Source of the DNA: an uncultured Rhodospirillales bacterium
GTDB taxonomy: Bacteria > Pseudomonadota > Alphaproteobacteria > CALMVH01
Reading direction: 5' to 3'
NCBI GenBank assembly: GCA_937873165.1
Contig: CALMVH010000206.1
Span: forward strand, 1 to 31,502
Length of the DNA: 31,502 nt
Part shown: positions 16,008 to 24,770 of the stretch, piece after piece
How positions within the stretch are numbered: the stretch's first letter is position 1
Layout: every line of letters begins with the position of its first letter
Notes under the pieces: generated by a model
Database searches by the model: none
The model's input: only the letters and a program-made list of their open reading frames with translations
Told to the model about the DNA's origin: nothing
Program-made: the position numbers and the translations under genes

Positions 16008-17794
16008 TGCCTGCTTACGAAATCATCGACCACGAATACGACGTTGTTATCGTAGGCGCGGGCGGTGCCGGTTTGCGGGCGGCCATGGGAATGTCGGAGA
16101 AGGGGCTCAAGACCGCCTGCCTGTCCAAGGTCTTTCCGACCCGCAGCCACACGGTGGCGGCGCAGGGCGGCATCAGTGCCGCGCTTGGCAACATGGGCGA
16201 GGATGACTGGCGCTACCATATGTACGACACGGTCAAGGGCTCTGACTGGCTGGGCGACCAGGACGCGATCGAATACATGTGCCGCGAGGCCATTCCCTCC
16301 ATCATCGAGCTGGAGCATTTCGGCGTGCCGTTCAGCCGCACGGCCGAGGGTAAGATCTACCAGCGCGCCTTTGGCGGCATGACGGCGAAGTACGGCGCCG
16401 AACAGGCGTACCGTACCTGCGCAGCCGCCGACCGCACCGGCCATGCCATGCTGCACACGCTGTACCAGCAGGCTTTGAAGCACCAGACTGAGTTCTTTAT
16501 CGAGTTCATCGCGCTGGACCTGCTGATGGACGAGGATGGCACCTGCCGCGGCGTGCTGGCGTGGAACCTCGACGATGGCACCATTCACCGTTTCCGCGGG
16601 CAAATGACTGTCCTCGCGACTGGCGGCTACGGCCGCGCGTACTTCTCGTGTACTTCGGCGCATACCTGCACGGGTGATGGCGGCGGCATGGTGCTGCGTG
16701 CTGGATTGCCGATGCAGGACATGGAGTTCGTGCAGTTCCACCCGACGGGTATCTACGGCGCAGGCTGCCTGATTACCGAAGGCGTGCGCGGCGAGGGCGG
16801 GTACCTGACAAACGTCACTGGCGAACGTTTCATGGAACGCTACGCCCCGCATGCCAAGGACCTCGCCAGCCGCGACGTGGTGAGCCGCTCCATGACCATC
16901 GAAATCCGCGAGGGCAGGGGCTGCGGGCCGCACAAGGATCATATTCACCTGCACCTTGAGCACCTCGATCCCAAGGTGATCCACGAGCGCCTGCCCGGCA
17001 TCGCGGAAACCGCGCGCGTGTTCGCGGATGTCGACGTGACGCGCCAGCCGATCCCGGTTCTGCCGACGGTGCACTACAACATGGGCGGCATTCCGACCAA
17101 CTACCGCACCGAAGTTCTGAACCCGACAGCCGCCGATCCCGACGCCGTGGTGCCGGGGCTGATGGCGATCGGCGAGGCAGCGTGCGTGTCGGTGCATGGC
17201 GCAAACCGCCTGGGCTCGAACTCGCTGCTCGACCTGGTGGTGTTCGGCCGCGCCGCCGCCCTGCGCGCCGCCGAGGTGGTGAAGCCCGGCGCGCTGCAGA
17301 AGGGTCCGCCGAAGGCCGCCGAGGACAAAGCGCTGGCCCGCTTCGACCATTTCCGTAACGCCTCGGGCAACATCCGCACCGCCAACCTGCGGATGGAGAT
17401 GCAGCGCGTGATGCAGAACGATTGCGCGGTGTTCCGCACCGACGAAACGCTGCAAAGCGGCGTCAAGTCGATGCAGGATGTCTGGGCAAAGCGGCCCGAC
17501 ATCGGCGTAGCCGACCGATCTCTGATCTGGAACTCCGACCTTGTGGAGACGCTGGAACTTGACAACCTGATGCTTCAGGCCGTCGCGACCATGAACAGCG
17601 CCGCCGATCGCCAGGAAAGCCGCGGCGCGCACGCCCGCGAAGACTTTCCGAACCGCGACGACGAAAAGTGGATGAGGCACTCGACGGTGAAAGTAGACGA
17701 GCAGGGCCAGATTACGCTCGGATCCCGGCCCGTGCACCTGTACACGCTGACAGATGAAGTCGAAGTATTCCCGCCTAAGGCACGGGTTTACTAA
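16007..17794 (+). CDS. sdhA: Succinate dehydrogenase flavoprotein subunit SdhA
   Basis: SdhA is the FAD-bearing catalytic subunit that oxidises succinate to fumarate in the TCA cycle. It is complete at 595 residues. The Rossmann motif VGAGGAGLRAA lies near 15-25, and the FAD-linking histidine in RSHTVAAQGG near 45-54. The active-site regions FHPTGIYGAG and HYNMGGIPTN, the motif HGANRLGSNSLLD, and the typical C-terminal KARVY are all present. It is translationally coupled to sdhD. Normally sdhB follows at once; here the next 440 bp are AT-rich and no iron-sulfur subunit is seen downstream. Confidence 0.97.
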   Translation: MPAYEIIDHEYDVVIVGAGGAGLRAAMGMSEKGLKTACLSKVFPTRSHTVAAQGGISAALGNMGEDDWRYHMYDTVKGSDWLGDQDAIEYMCREAIPSIIELEHFGVPFSRTAEGKIYQRAFGGMTAKYGAEQAYRTCAAADRTGHAMLHTLYQQALKHQTEFFIEFIALDLLMDEDGTCRGVLAWNLDDGTIHRFRGQMTVLATGGYGRAYFSCTSAHTCTGDGGGMVLRAGLPMQDMEFVQFHPTGIYGAGCLITEGVRGEGGYLTNVTGERFMERYAPHAKDLASRDVVSRSMTIEIREGRGCGPHKDHIHLHLEHLDPKVIHERLPGIAETARVFADVDVTRQPIPVLPTVHYNMGGIPTNYRTEVLNPTAADPDAVVPGLMAIGEAACVSVHGANRLGSNSLLDLVVFGRAAALRAAEVVKPGALQKGPPKAAEDKALARFDHFRNASGNIRTANLRMEMQRVMQNDCAVFRTDETLQSGVKSMQDVWAKRPDIGVADRSLIWNSDLVETLELDNLMLQAVATMNSAADRQESRGAHAREDFPNRDDEKWMRHSTVKVDEQGQITLGSRPVHLYTLTDEVEVFPPKARVY

Positions 17795-18157
17795 TGTTTT
17801 TTCGAGGTCACCCTCGGATACAATTTAAACCTATAGTTTTACAATGGCCTGTAATAAGCATACTTATTTCTTATCCTTTGTCTGGAATCGAACACCATTT
17901 TTATATTTTCTTTAAGCTTGCGATTTTAGCTGTTACTGTGGGAAAGGCAGCAAGCTTGCCTGGGATTATCGCTCTTTTTCTTTTTTGAAAGCGTTGGAAA
18001 AATTGTTGGACTACCTATCCTTTTATCAAACAATCTTAAGTTGGAAATAAGCGTATTTAGTCTGAAATATTTGATTCTCGTAAATATAATAACCACGTAC
18101 TTTATATTTAACTGGGTTCACTATCGTCGGTCATTCAAAGTATCCCATATCAATTAA
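17794..18157 (+). pseudogene. AT-rich membrane-protein frame with a +1 shift after sdhA
   Basis: The ATG at 17794 overlaps the sdhA stop (TAATG). It opens 64 codons of very hydrophobic sequence ending at TGA 17986-17988. In the +1 frame the reading continues without a break from GAA 17987 (ESVGKIVGLP) through another membrane helix (YLILVNIITTYFIF) to TAA 18155-18157. That adds 56 codons, about 120 in all with three or four helices. The join is at CTT TTT TGA, a homopolymer. The GC content, about one third by hand count over 17821-18180, is far below the neighbours. It may be a decayed transferred gene, a sequencing slip, or a frameshifted gene. I do not recognise the family. Confidence 0.4.
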
Positions 18158-18238
18158 AGATTATAACCTTTAATCGCTGGTAGATGGTAACCTCCTGTTG
18201 CCTGGCTCAGTAAAGAATGCCAGTGTCTTTCCGCCAAA
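18158..18238. other. Intergenic tail of the AT-rich insert
   Basis: GC content rises back to normal across this stretch. A possible hairpin (CTGGC...GCCAG, about 18202-18223) is visible. I see no clear promoter, terminal repeat or gene. Confidence 0.4.
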
Positions 18239-18622
18239 ATGGCGTATGGTAATTGCGTCTTTTTCACGACGCGCGCGAACATGGCATCACCCCTCATTCT
18301 CGACTTGACCAGACATAGGCTGAGTTCCAGTCGGTTACGCCTGCAGGATTACGCCATCTGGAGCGGCAATCCCAACTCGACCTTCGGTGTGATTCGTTAC
18401 CAGACGGATGGCCACACCCAACTCTCAGTGAACAGGGTGAATTTGGACAAACGGATATTCCTCGACCGGAGCGGGAAGCCTCACGTGGACGAGTTCTTCA
18501 AGATGAACAAGGATACGATCTTCGACGCGATCGTCGGGGAACTTTACGGGTTTCGGATGGCGGCTGAAATGCCCATTGCATTTCCACCGCGCCCGAACAC
18601 CGTGCTGCTGCGAAAGCCCTAA
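18239..18622 (+). CDS. Hypothetical protein
   Basis: I do not recognise a family. The 127-residue frame starts ATG 18239; an internal ATG at 18281 (MASPLILDLTRH) is an alternative. The core contains DYAIWSGNPNSTFGVIRY and KPHVDEFFKMNKDTIFDAIVG, with a likely alpha/beta soluble fold. There is no signal peptide and only one cysteine, so it is not an SdhB remnant. Codon use is normal for the genome, unlike the AT-rich stretch before it, which argues for a real gene. It converges on bcp with a 10-nt gap. Confidence 0.6.
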   Translation: MAYGNCVFFTTRANMASPLILDLTRHRLSSSRLRLQDYAIWSGNPNSTFGVIRYQTDGHTQLSVNRVNLDKRIFLDRSGKPHVDEFFKMNKDTIFDAIVGELYGFRMAAEMPIAFPPRPNTVLLRKP

Positions 18623-18632
18623 AGCCGGACAC

Positions 18633-19097
18633 TCACAAGCCCTTGACAGCCTCCGCTACCTGGCTCACGTGCCCCGGAACGCTGACCTTGCGCCAAATCC
18701 TGGCAACCTTGCCATCGGCAGCGATCAGCACCGTCGAGCGCTCTATTCCCATGTACTTCCTGCCGTACATGCTTTTTTCCACCCACACGCCGTAGTCCTC
18801 GCAGGCCTGGCCTGCCTCGTCGGATGCCAGCGGGAAGGGCAGGCCGTACTTTGCCTTGAACTTGTCGTGGCTTTGCACGCTGTCTTTGGAAATGCCAACG
18901 ATCATGGCCCCGACGCCCACGAAATTGGGCATGGCATCCCGGAAGTCGCAAGCCTGCGCGGTGCAGCCCGACGTGTCATCCTTGGGGTAGAAATAAAGCA
19001 CCACCGGCTTGCCACGCAGTTTCGACAGCGTGACGGTCTCGCCGCCGTCGACCGGCAGGGTGAAGTCGGGCGCTTCAGATCCGGTTTCGACGCTCAT
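18633..19097 (-). CDS. bcp: Peroxiredoxin Bcp (thioredoxin-dependent thiol peroxidase)
   Basis: Bcp reduces hydrogen peroxide and organic hydroperoxides with thioredoxin as the electron donor. From ATG 19097 it has 154 residues. The peroxidatic Cys45 and resolving Cys50 lie in TSGCTAQACDFRD, at the same spacing and positions as in E. coli Bcp. Upstream are the family PDFTLP and VVLYFYPKDD motifs. I chose 19097 because GGAG lies at the right distance inside the preceding ATG GAG AAA; the ATG at 19109 would add four residues. It overlaps the end of the GT2 gene by 23 nt, so they are likely co-transcribed. Confidence 0.94.
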   Translation of the reverse strand: MSVETGSEAPDFTLPVDGGETVTLSKLRGKPVVLYFYPKDDTSGCTAQACDFRDAMPNFVGVGAMIVGISKDSVQSHDKFKAKYGLPFPLASDEAGQACEDYGVWVEKSMYGRKYMGIERSTVLIAADGKVARIWRKVSVPGHVSQVAEAVKGL

Positions 19098-20025
19098 AGT
19101 TTTCTCCATAAACCGGGATCGACAGGTAGGCCAGCCGCTTCATCTCGCGCCGGCCCCGGGTCACGGTGGACAGGATCATGCCGCAGGCGGAGCTCAAGAA
19201 GGCAAGCCCCATGAGGCCCGTCGCCAGGACAGCGGTCGGCAGGCGCGGTACCAGGCCGGTGTGGAGGAAATCGCGGATCACGGGGATGGCGATGAAGACC
19301 GACAGCAGTCCCAGCATCACGGCCGCGACACCGAAGAACTCCATGGGGCGTTCCTGCTTTACCAGATGGGTGATGGTCAACAGGATACGCCAGCCGTCGC
19401 GGAAGGTGTTCAGCTTGCTGACCGATCCCTCCGGGCGCGACTTGTAGACGGTGGGTACTTCGGCGATCGGCATGCGCAGCTCCAGCGCGTGCACAGTTAA
19501 TTCGGTCTCGGTTTCGAACCCGAGCGCCAGCGCCGGGAATGTCTTTACATAGCGGCGCGAGAAAATCCGGTACCCCGACAGCATGTCGTGCAGGCGATTA
19601 CCGAAAATCGTCGAGACCAGCGTCGTCAAGAGCCAGTTGCCGAAGCGATGGCCCGAGCGATAGGCAGCCTGTTCCTGGCTGATGCGGCTGCCGTTCACCA
19701 TGTCCAGCCGCTCGTCGATCAGGCGCTGGATTAAGGCGGGCGCCACCGATGCATCGTAGGTCGCGTCGCCGTCCACCAGCACATACACGTCCGCCTCCAC
19801 GTCGGCGAACAACGACCGTACCACGTTGCCCTTGCCTTGAAGCGGCACGGGCCGGACCTCCGCCCCGGCGGCGCGGGCGATCTCGACCGTGCAATCCTTT
19901 GAGTTGTTGTCGCCAACGATGATGCGCGCATGGGGCAGGGCGGCGCGGAAGCCCGCGATCACCATGCCAACGGCGACTTCTTCGTTATAACAGGGGATCA
20001 GGACGGCGATGCTGGGCGTTTGCAT
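19075..20025 (-). CDS. Glycosyltransferase family 2, polyprenyl-phosphate type
   Basis: This 316-residue glycosyltransferase of the GT2/DPM1-like group probably transfers a sugar to a lipid-linked carrier on the cytoplasmic face. The N-terminal GT-A domain has VLIPCYNEE (8-16), the metal/nucleotide-binding DGD (85-87) and SGYRIFSR. The C-terminal part has two membrane helices (about 233-255 and 268-292) followed by a basic tail, a common layout for membrane-anchored GT2 enzymes. The next gene (bcp) overlaps its 3' end. The exact sugar and acceptor are unknown. Confidence 0.88.
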   Translation of the reverse strand: MQTPSIAVLIPCYNEEVAVGMVIAGFRAALPHARIIVGDNNSKDCTVEIARAAGAEVRPVPLQGKGNVVRSLFADVEADVYVLVDGDATYDASVAPALIQRLIDERLDMVNGSRISQEQAAYRSGHRFGNWLLTTLVSTIFGNRLHDMLSGYRIFSRRYVKTFPALALGFETETELTVHALELRMPIAEVPTVYKSRPEGSVSKLNTFRDGWRILLTITHLVKQERPMEFFGVAAVMLGLLSVFIAIPVIRDFLHTGLVPRLPTAVLATGLMGLAFLSSACGMILSTVTRGRREMKRLAYLSIPVYGENYERRNRI

Positions 20026-20109
20026 GGCGCGTGTTTAGCGTGAAAAGACACCGGATGCAATTTGCCTGTGCGGCTGTGTACCGGCGCGGCGAAGGATCGG
20101 TCGGAGGTG

Positions 20110-20934
20110 TTACCGCCGCGTGTCGAGGATACGCTGCATCGCGGCCGCGAATCCATTTTCCTTGTTGCTCAGCGTGACATCCTTCGCCTCGGTCTTTACG
20201 GCATCGGCGCCATTGCCCATGGCGAAGCTGTAGCCCGACACCCGGAACATCATGACATCGTTGTCGCTGTCGCCAATGGTCGCGATTTCGTGCGTGCCGA
20301 TGCCGTAATGCTGGGCCAGTCGCCGCACCACCTGCCCCTTGTTCGCATCGTAATGCGTGATATCGAGGTAAAACGGCTGGGAGCGGGTGGCCGAAAGCCG
20401 CGTGCCGAAGCGGGCGTTGATCTCCGCCTCCGCCCGTTCCACCAGCGGATAATCCATGCTGATGCCGACGATCTTGTTCGTTCCGGCCAAAGCTTCCGCA
20501 TCGAAGGCGGGCACGATCAGGGGATCATATCCAATCGAGCGGGTTTCGTTGCCGACGCGGGGGCCATCGGGATTGTCGATGAACCAGTCATCGCCCGAAA
20601 ACACCCAGGCGCTCAGGCCCATTTCCGCCAGCAAGGCGACGACTTCGGCGGCAGTGGTTTCGGGAAACCGCAGGTTTTCGAGCACGTCACCTTCGGGCGA
20701 GACGATGCGGCCGCCGTTGAAGCCCGACACCGGCGTATCCAGTTGCACGGCGTCCCGCACCTTTTGCATGCCGCGCACCGGGCGGCTGGAGGCGAGCGCG
20801 AACAGGATGCCTTCCGCGCGCAACGCATCGATGGCGGCCATGGCCTCCGGCGTGACCTCCTTGGTAGGCGTGACGAGCGTTCCATCAACGTCGGAAAGAA
20901 CGAGCTTAATACCGGACAGGAGTTCGTGGGTCAT
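20110..20934 (-). CDS. HAD-IIB (Cof-type) phosphatase
   Basis: This Mg-dependent phosphatase of the HAD superfamily, Cof subfamily, has 274 residues. The nucleophile motif DVDGT is at 15-19 (Asp15 the nucleophile), with SSRP in motif II near 49-52. The catalytic lysine is in the NKGQV motif, and IGDSDNDVMMF is the metal site in the C-terminal third. A cap of the C2 type lies between. The start is 2 nt after the end of the GH15 gene. Cof-family enzymes dephosphorylate sugar phosphates, so a link to glucoside metabolism is plausible. The substrate is not determined. Confidence 0.9.
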   Translation of the reverse strand: MTHELLSGIKLVLSDVDGTLVTPTKEVTPEAMAAIDALRAEGILFALASSRPVRGMQKVRDAVQLDTPVSGFNGGRIVSPEGDVLENLRFPETTAAEVVALLAEMGLSAWVFSGDDWFIDNPDGPRVGNETRSIGYDPLIVPAFDAEALAGTNKIVGISMDYPLVERAEAEINARFGTRLSATRSQPFYLDITHYDANKGQVVRRLAQHYGIGTHEIATIGDSDNDVMMFRVSGYSFAMGNGADAVKTEAKDVTLSNKENGFAAAMQRILDTRR

Positions 20935-20936
20935 GA

Positions 20937-22787
20937 TTACCTTGGTAACGGTCCCATGCTGGCGGAATCAACCAGATTCCGGGCCGTGTGCAACAATCCG
21001 ACATGGGAAAATGCTTGCGGGAAGTTGCCCAGCTGGCATTTGGCGATCGGATCGTACTCCTCCGCCAGCAGCCCGAGATCGTTGCGAACCGCCAAAAGTT
21101 GGTCGAACAGCACCCGCGCTTCTGGCTTGCGGCCGGTTGCGATCAACGCATCGGCCAGCCAGAACGTGCAGGCGAGGAACGATCCTTCGCCGGGTGGCAG
21201 GCCGTCGCCACTCTCGCTATCGGGCTCGTAGCGCATGACCATGCCGTTTTTCACCAGCGTTTTCTGCACGGCATCGACCGTGCCGATCACACGCGGGTCG
21301 TCGCCCGGCAGAAATCCAACCAGCGGAATGCGCAACAGCGACGCATCCAGCTTGCTGCTGCCGTAGGCCTGCATGAAGCTGTTGCGCGTCCCATCGAAAC
21401 CTTTCTCGCAGACATCGGCATGGATCCGGTCGCGTACCTTCGTCCAGCGTGCGACAGGGGCATCGAGGTTGCGCGAAGTAGCGGTCCTCACCGCGCGGTC
21501 AAACGCCAGCCAAGCCATGTCCTTGGAATAGGTATGGTGCTGCGGCGGTCCGCGCATTTCCCACAGGCCGCTGTCCGGCTGATCCCAGATGGTTTCCAGG
21601 AACTGGATAATGCTCTTGCCCATTGCCCAGGAGTCTTCGCTCGGCGGAAGCCCCATCTGACCTCCCAGCGACAGGGCATCGGCCAGTTCGCCATACACGT
21701 CCAGCTGGCGCTGCTCGCTGGCGGCGTTGCCGATGCGGACTGGCTGGCTGTCGCGGAAGCCCTTCAGCCAGGGCAGTTCCAGTTCGGTCAGCCGGCGTTC
21801 GCCCGCGATGCCGTACATGATCTGCAGATCGGCGGGCTGTCCCGCCGCCGCCCGCAAAAGCCAGCCCCGCCAGTCGCAGATTTCCTGGGTATGCCCCCAG
21901 CGCATGAACGCGTTCAACGTAAAGGCCGCGTCGCGCACCCAGCAGTAACGATAGTCCCAGTTACGCACGCTGCCCGGCCACTCGGGCAGCGAGGTCGTGA
22001 CCGCCGCCACGATCCCGCCTGACAGCGTGTTGGTCAGGGCCTTCAGGGTGATCAGCGACCGCACAACAGCTTCGCGCATTTCGCCCACGCCATCCGCGCA
22101 GGTGCCAACCCATCGCCGCCAGTACCGGCGGGTTTTTCCCAGCAGGTGATCGGCCGAGCGGGGCAGCATGTCTTCCAGGTACGACATGTGCCAGCTCATC
22201 TCCAGCGGAATGCGCTGCTCCTTGCGGACGGTGAACCGCCCTTCGGTGTGCATGTCCTTGCCTTCCAGCGGCACGGGGGTGCGGATGCGTACCGAATAAG
22301 GGCCGGAGATGGCGTAAATACCCTCGTCCACGCTGCGCACCCAGGGAATGGTCGATCCATAATCGAAGCGCAGGTACAGTACCGTCTGCATCTCGACCTC
22401 GCCTTCGACGCATTCCACGATCCGCACCAAGCGACCGTGCGAAGGCTGAGTGTCGATCGGCATAAAATCGGTCAGTTCGACCACGCCCGTCGAGGTCTCG
22501 AACCGGGTGACGAGAACCAGCGTATCTTCCTCGTAAAAGCGGGTGATTGATTTCGGTTCGCCAACGGGAGCCACCTGCCAGTAGCCGTTCTCCGCCTCGC
22601 CCAGCAAACGGGCGAACACGGCGCCGCTGTCGAAGCGCGGCAGGCAAAGCCAGTCGATGCAGCCGTTGCGGTTCACCAGCGCGGCTGTGTGGAGATTGCC
22701 GATAACGCCGTAATCTTCGATGCGGCCCGGACGGGAAAGCTGATCCATGGGTTGATGAACGGGGGCGGCGGCGGCGGGGTTCCTCAT
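20937..22787 (-). CDS. Glycoside hydrolase family 15 protein (glucoamylase/trehalase-like)
   Basis: This intracellular GH15 enzyme acts on alpha-glucosides; relatives include glucoamylases and trehalases. The 616 residues have the beta-sandwich N-terminal domain with IEDYGVIGN and CIDWLCLPRFDSGAVFARLL. The (alpha/alpha)6 catalytic domain contains NWDYRYCWVRDA (near 275-286), where the acidic catalytic region begins. The C-terminal LPPGEGSFLACTFWLADALI holds the second conserved acid. There is no signal peptide. An alternative start at 22748 (MDQLSRPGRIEDY) removes a Pro/Ala leader and is equally plausible. It is in an operon with the HAD gene. Confidence 0.92.
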   Translation of the reverse strand: MRNPAAAAPVHQPMDQLSRPGRIEDYGVIGNLHTAALVNRNGCIDWLCLPRFDSGAVFARLLGEAENGYWQVAPVGEPKSITRFYEEDTLVLVTRFETSTGVVELTDFMPIDTQPSHGRLVRIVECVEGEVEMQTVLYLRFDYGSTIPWVRSVDEGIYAISGPYSVRIRTPVPLEGKDMHTEGRFTVRKEQRIPLEMSWHMSYLEDMLPRSADHLLGKTRRYWRRWVGTCADGVGEMREAVVRSLITLKALTNTLSGGIVAAVTTSLPEWPGSVRNWDYRYCWVRDAAFTLNAFMRWGHTQEICDWRGWLLRAAAGQPADLQIMYGIAGERRLTELELPWLKGFRDSQPVRIGNAASEQRQLDVYGELADALSLGGQMGLPPSEDSWAMGKSIIQFLETIWDQPDSGLWEMRGPPQHHTYSKDMAWLAFDRAVRTATSRNLDAPVARWTKVRDRIHADVCEKGFDGTRNSFMQAYGSSKLDASLLRIPLVGFLPGDDPRVIGTVDAVQKTLVKNGMVMRYEPDSESGDGLPPGEGSFLACTFWLADALIATGRKPEARVLFDQLLAVRNDLGLLAEEYDPIAKCQLGNFPQAFSHVGLLHTARNLVDSASMGPLPR

Positions 22788-22834
22788 TTCCGACGGTTTC
22801 GAACTATGCTAAGGACCCTCGACAGCGGGGGAAT

Positions 22835-23671
22835 ATGATGAGCCACAAAATCGGGATCGTGACGGGAGCATCCAGCGGCATCGGGACCGAGACTGCGATT
22901 GGCTTGGCAAAGCAGGGGTTTCACGTCGTGATGGTGGGCCGCAATCCGCAGAAGTCGGAAGCCGCGCGCAAGCGGGTGTGGGCGGCGGTTCCGGATGCCA
23001 AGGTCGACCTGCTGCTGTGCGATTTTGCGTCCCTCGGCGCCGTGCGTGACCTCGCCGGCACCATTCTTGCGCATTACGACCGCATCGATGTCCTGGTGAA
23101 CAATGCCGGGCTGTTCGAAATGAAGCGGACGGAAACAAAAGATGGGTTCGAAACGACATTCGGCGTCAACCATCTTGCGCCTTTTCTCCTGACGAACCTG
23201 TTGCTGGACCGCCTGATCGCTTCGGGCAGCAGCCGTATCGTCAACGTTGCGTCCGTAGCGCATCGCCGCGCGCATCTGGACTTCACCGACCTGCAAAGCA
23301 ATCGCAACTACGGCTGGCTGAAGGCTTATAGCCGTTCAAAACTGGCGAACATCCTGTTCACACGTGAACTGGCAAAGCGCCTGGCCGGCACCTCCGTCAC
23401 TGCCAACTGCCTGCATCCGGGACTGGTGGCGACCAGCATCGCACGGGGTGGATTCTTCCCGAGCCTGTCCATGAAATTGGCGCGCCCGTTCCTGATCTCG
23501 CCGGCAAAGGGAGCCGAAACATCTGTTTACCTCGCCACCTCGCCCGAGGTGGAGAGAGTGAGCGGCCGGTACTTCGACAAAAGCGCGGACACCGAACCAT
23601 CCGAAGCAGCCCGCAACGATGCGGACGCCGCCCGGCTCTGGGATGTCAGCGCGAAGATGGTGAAGCTGTAA
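22835..23671 (+). CDS. Short-chain dehydrogenase/reductase, retinol-dehydrogenase-like
   Basis: This NAD(P)-dependent oxidoreductase of the SDR family has 278 residues. It has the nucleotide-binding TGASSGIG at 10-17 and VLVNNAG near 88-94. The catalytic Tyr165 and Lys169 lie in AYSRSK. The LHPGLVATSI segment after the active site is typical of the retinol-dehydrogenase/WW-oxidoreductase-like subgroup. There are two tandem ATGs at 22835 and 22838; GGGGGA lies 5 nt before the second. It diverges from the GH15 gene (47 nt gap). The substrate is unknown. Confidence 0.9.
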   Translation: MMSHKIGIVTGASSGIGTETAIGLAKQGFHVVMVGRNPQKSEAARKRVWAAVPDAKVDLLLCDFASLGAVRDLAGTILAHYDRIDVLVNNAGLFEMKRTETKDGFETTFGVNHLAPFLLTNLLLDRLIASGSSRIVNVASVAHRRAHLDFTDLQSNRNYGWLKAYSRSKLANILFTRELAKRLAGTSVTANCLHPGLVATSIARGGFFPSLSMKLARPFLISPAKGAETSVYLATSPEVERVSGRYFDKSADTEPSEAARNDADAARLWDVSAKMVKL

Positions 23672-23792
23672 CGGCGGCCAGCCTTGAAATACGTCCGGTC
23701 TTCCCTCGGTTTCCGTCGCTGCCGCTCTATTATGAACGGTATGATCCACGTTGTCATGAATTGGGCGCACGGTACCCGAAAGCATTTGCGCC

Positions 23793-24668
23793 ATGCCGCA
23801 ATTGTCTGATGGCTGGCCAGCGCTGCTTGCGCAGCCGGTCAAGCAGGCGATCACCAGGCAGGTCACCGCGTTGCTCAGCGATCCGGCCCGGAACCCGCCT
23901 GTCCAGCGCCGGCCCGACGGGTTGTTCGGGCCAAATGCGGTTGCCTGGCGGGTGCATGGCGACGTCACGTCGATGATGGTCGGCGGTGTCGCGGGCCTCA
24001 TGCTGCAGATGCTGCATCCGGCCGTCCTGGCGGGGGTATGGGATCACTCGAACTTTCGCGCCGACATGCACGGCCGCCTGAAGCGCACGGCGCGGTTCAT
24101 CGCGCTGACCACCTACGGCAGCCGTGCGGAAGCAGAGTCGGTTATTGCGCGGGTGCGCTCCATCCACGATCACGTTAACGGGACCATGCCCGATGGCACC
24201 CCTTACGCCGCGAACGATCCAGCGCTTTTGGCGTGGGTGCACCTGACCGAAACCAGCAGTTTCCTGGATGCCTGGATCCGGTATGCCGAGCCGCGCATGT
24301 CGCGCATCGACCAAGACCGGTATTTCGCGGAGATGGTCCAGATCGCCGAAGCGCTGGGCGCCGATCCCGTCCCGAGATCCAGAAGACAGGCAGACGATCT
24401 TGTCCATGCCATGCGGCCACTGATGCTGTGCGACGACCGCACGCGCGAGGTCGGCCGCCTGGTCCTGACCCAGCGCGCGCCGAGCAAGGCAGCCGAGCCG
24501 GTGCAGGCGCTTGCTCTCCAGGCAGGCGTCGACCTGTTGCCGCCCTGGGCGCGGCGGATGCACGGCTTGCCTGCGCCGGCCTTCAACCGCCCTCTGTTAA
24601 GGGGCGGTACAATGGGAATGGCGCGCACCATGCGTTGGGCGTTCAAGGCAGATAGTCCCAGCGAGTGA
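23793..24668 (+). CDS. DUF2236 / MpaB-type oxygenase domain protein
   Basis: This 291-residue protein of the DUF2236 family is related to the heme-containing rubber oxygenase Lcp and fungal MpaB. The hallmark pattern is visible: WRVHGD near 52-57, then LMLQMLHPAV near 69-78, and RTARFI with TYG near 98-109. The His/Arg/Asp residues in these motifs match the heme/active-site region of the family. No signal peptide is seen, so it is probably cytoplasmic or peripheral. It follows the SDR gene by 121 nt, suggesting related oxidative steps. The physiological substrate is unknown. Confidence 0.87.
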   Translation: MPQLSDGWPALLAQPVKQAITRQVTALLSDPARNPPVQRRPDGLFGPNAVAWRVHGDVTSMMVGGVAGLMLQMLHPAVLAGVWDHSNFRADMHGRLKRTARFIALTTYGSRAEAESVIARVRSIHDHVNGTMPDGTPYAANDPALLAWVHLTETSSFLDAWIRYAEPRMSRIDQDRYFAEMVQIAEALGADPVPRSRRQADDLVHAMRPLMLCDDRTREVGRLVLTQRAPSKAAEPVQALALQAGVDLLPPWARRMHGLPAPAFNRPLLRGGTMGMARTMRWAFKADSPSE

Positions 24669-24770
24669 CCGGCTGGCGAAGATTTGACCTTTAAGCGCGC
24701 CACTTCGTAGTGCCGTGACCTAGCGACACAAAGGGCTGGACACCAAACAAGACCGACGGTACACAACGTT

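Noticed and set aside
15923..17737. A 604-codon open frame antisense to sdhA
   Set aside because: sdhA is an unmistakable complete enzyme. The antisense frame is a GC-rich shadow with no family features.
17803..17816. CGAGG-TCAC-CCTCG hairpin after sdhA as a terminator
   Set aside because: The T-run lies before the stem on the plus strand, not after it, so it does not have terminator geometry.
18239..18622. Possible diverged sdhB
   Set aside because: The protein has only one cysteine and none of the CxxCxxC cluster motifs required for SdhB.
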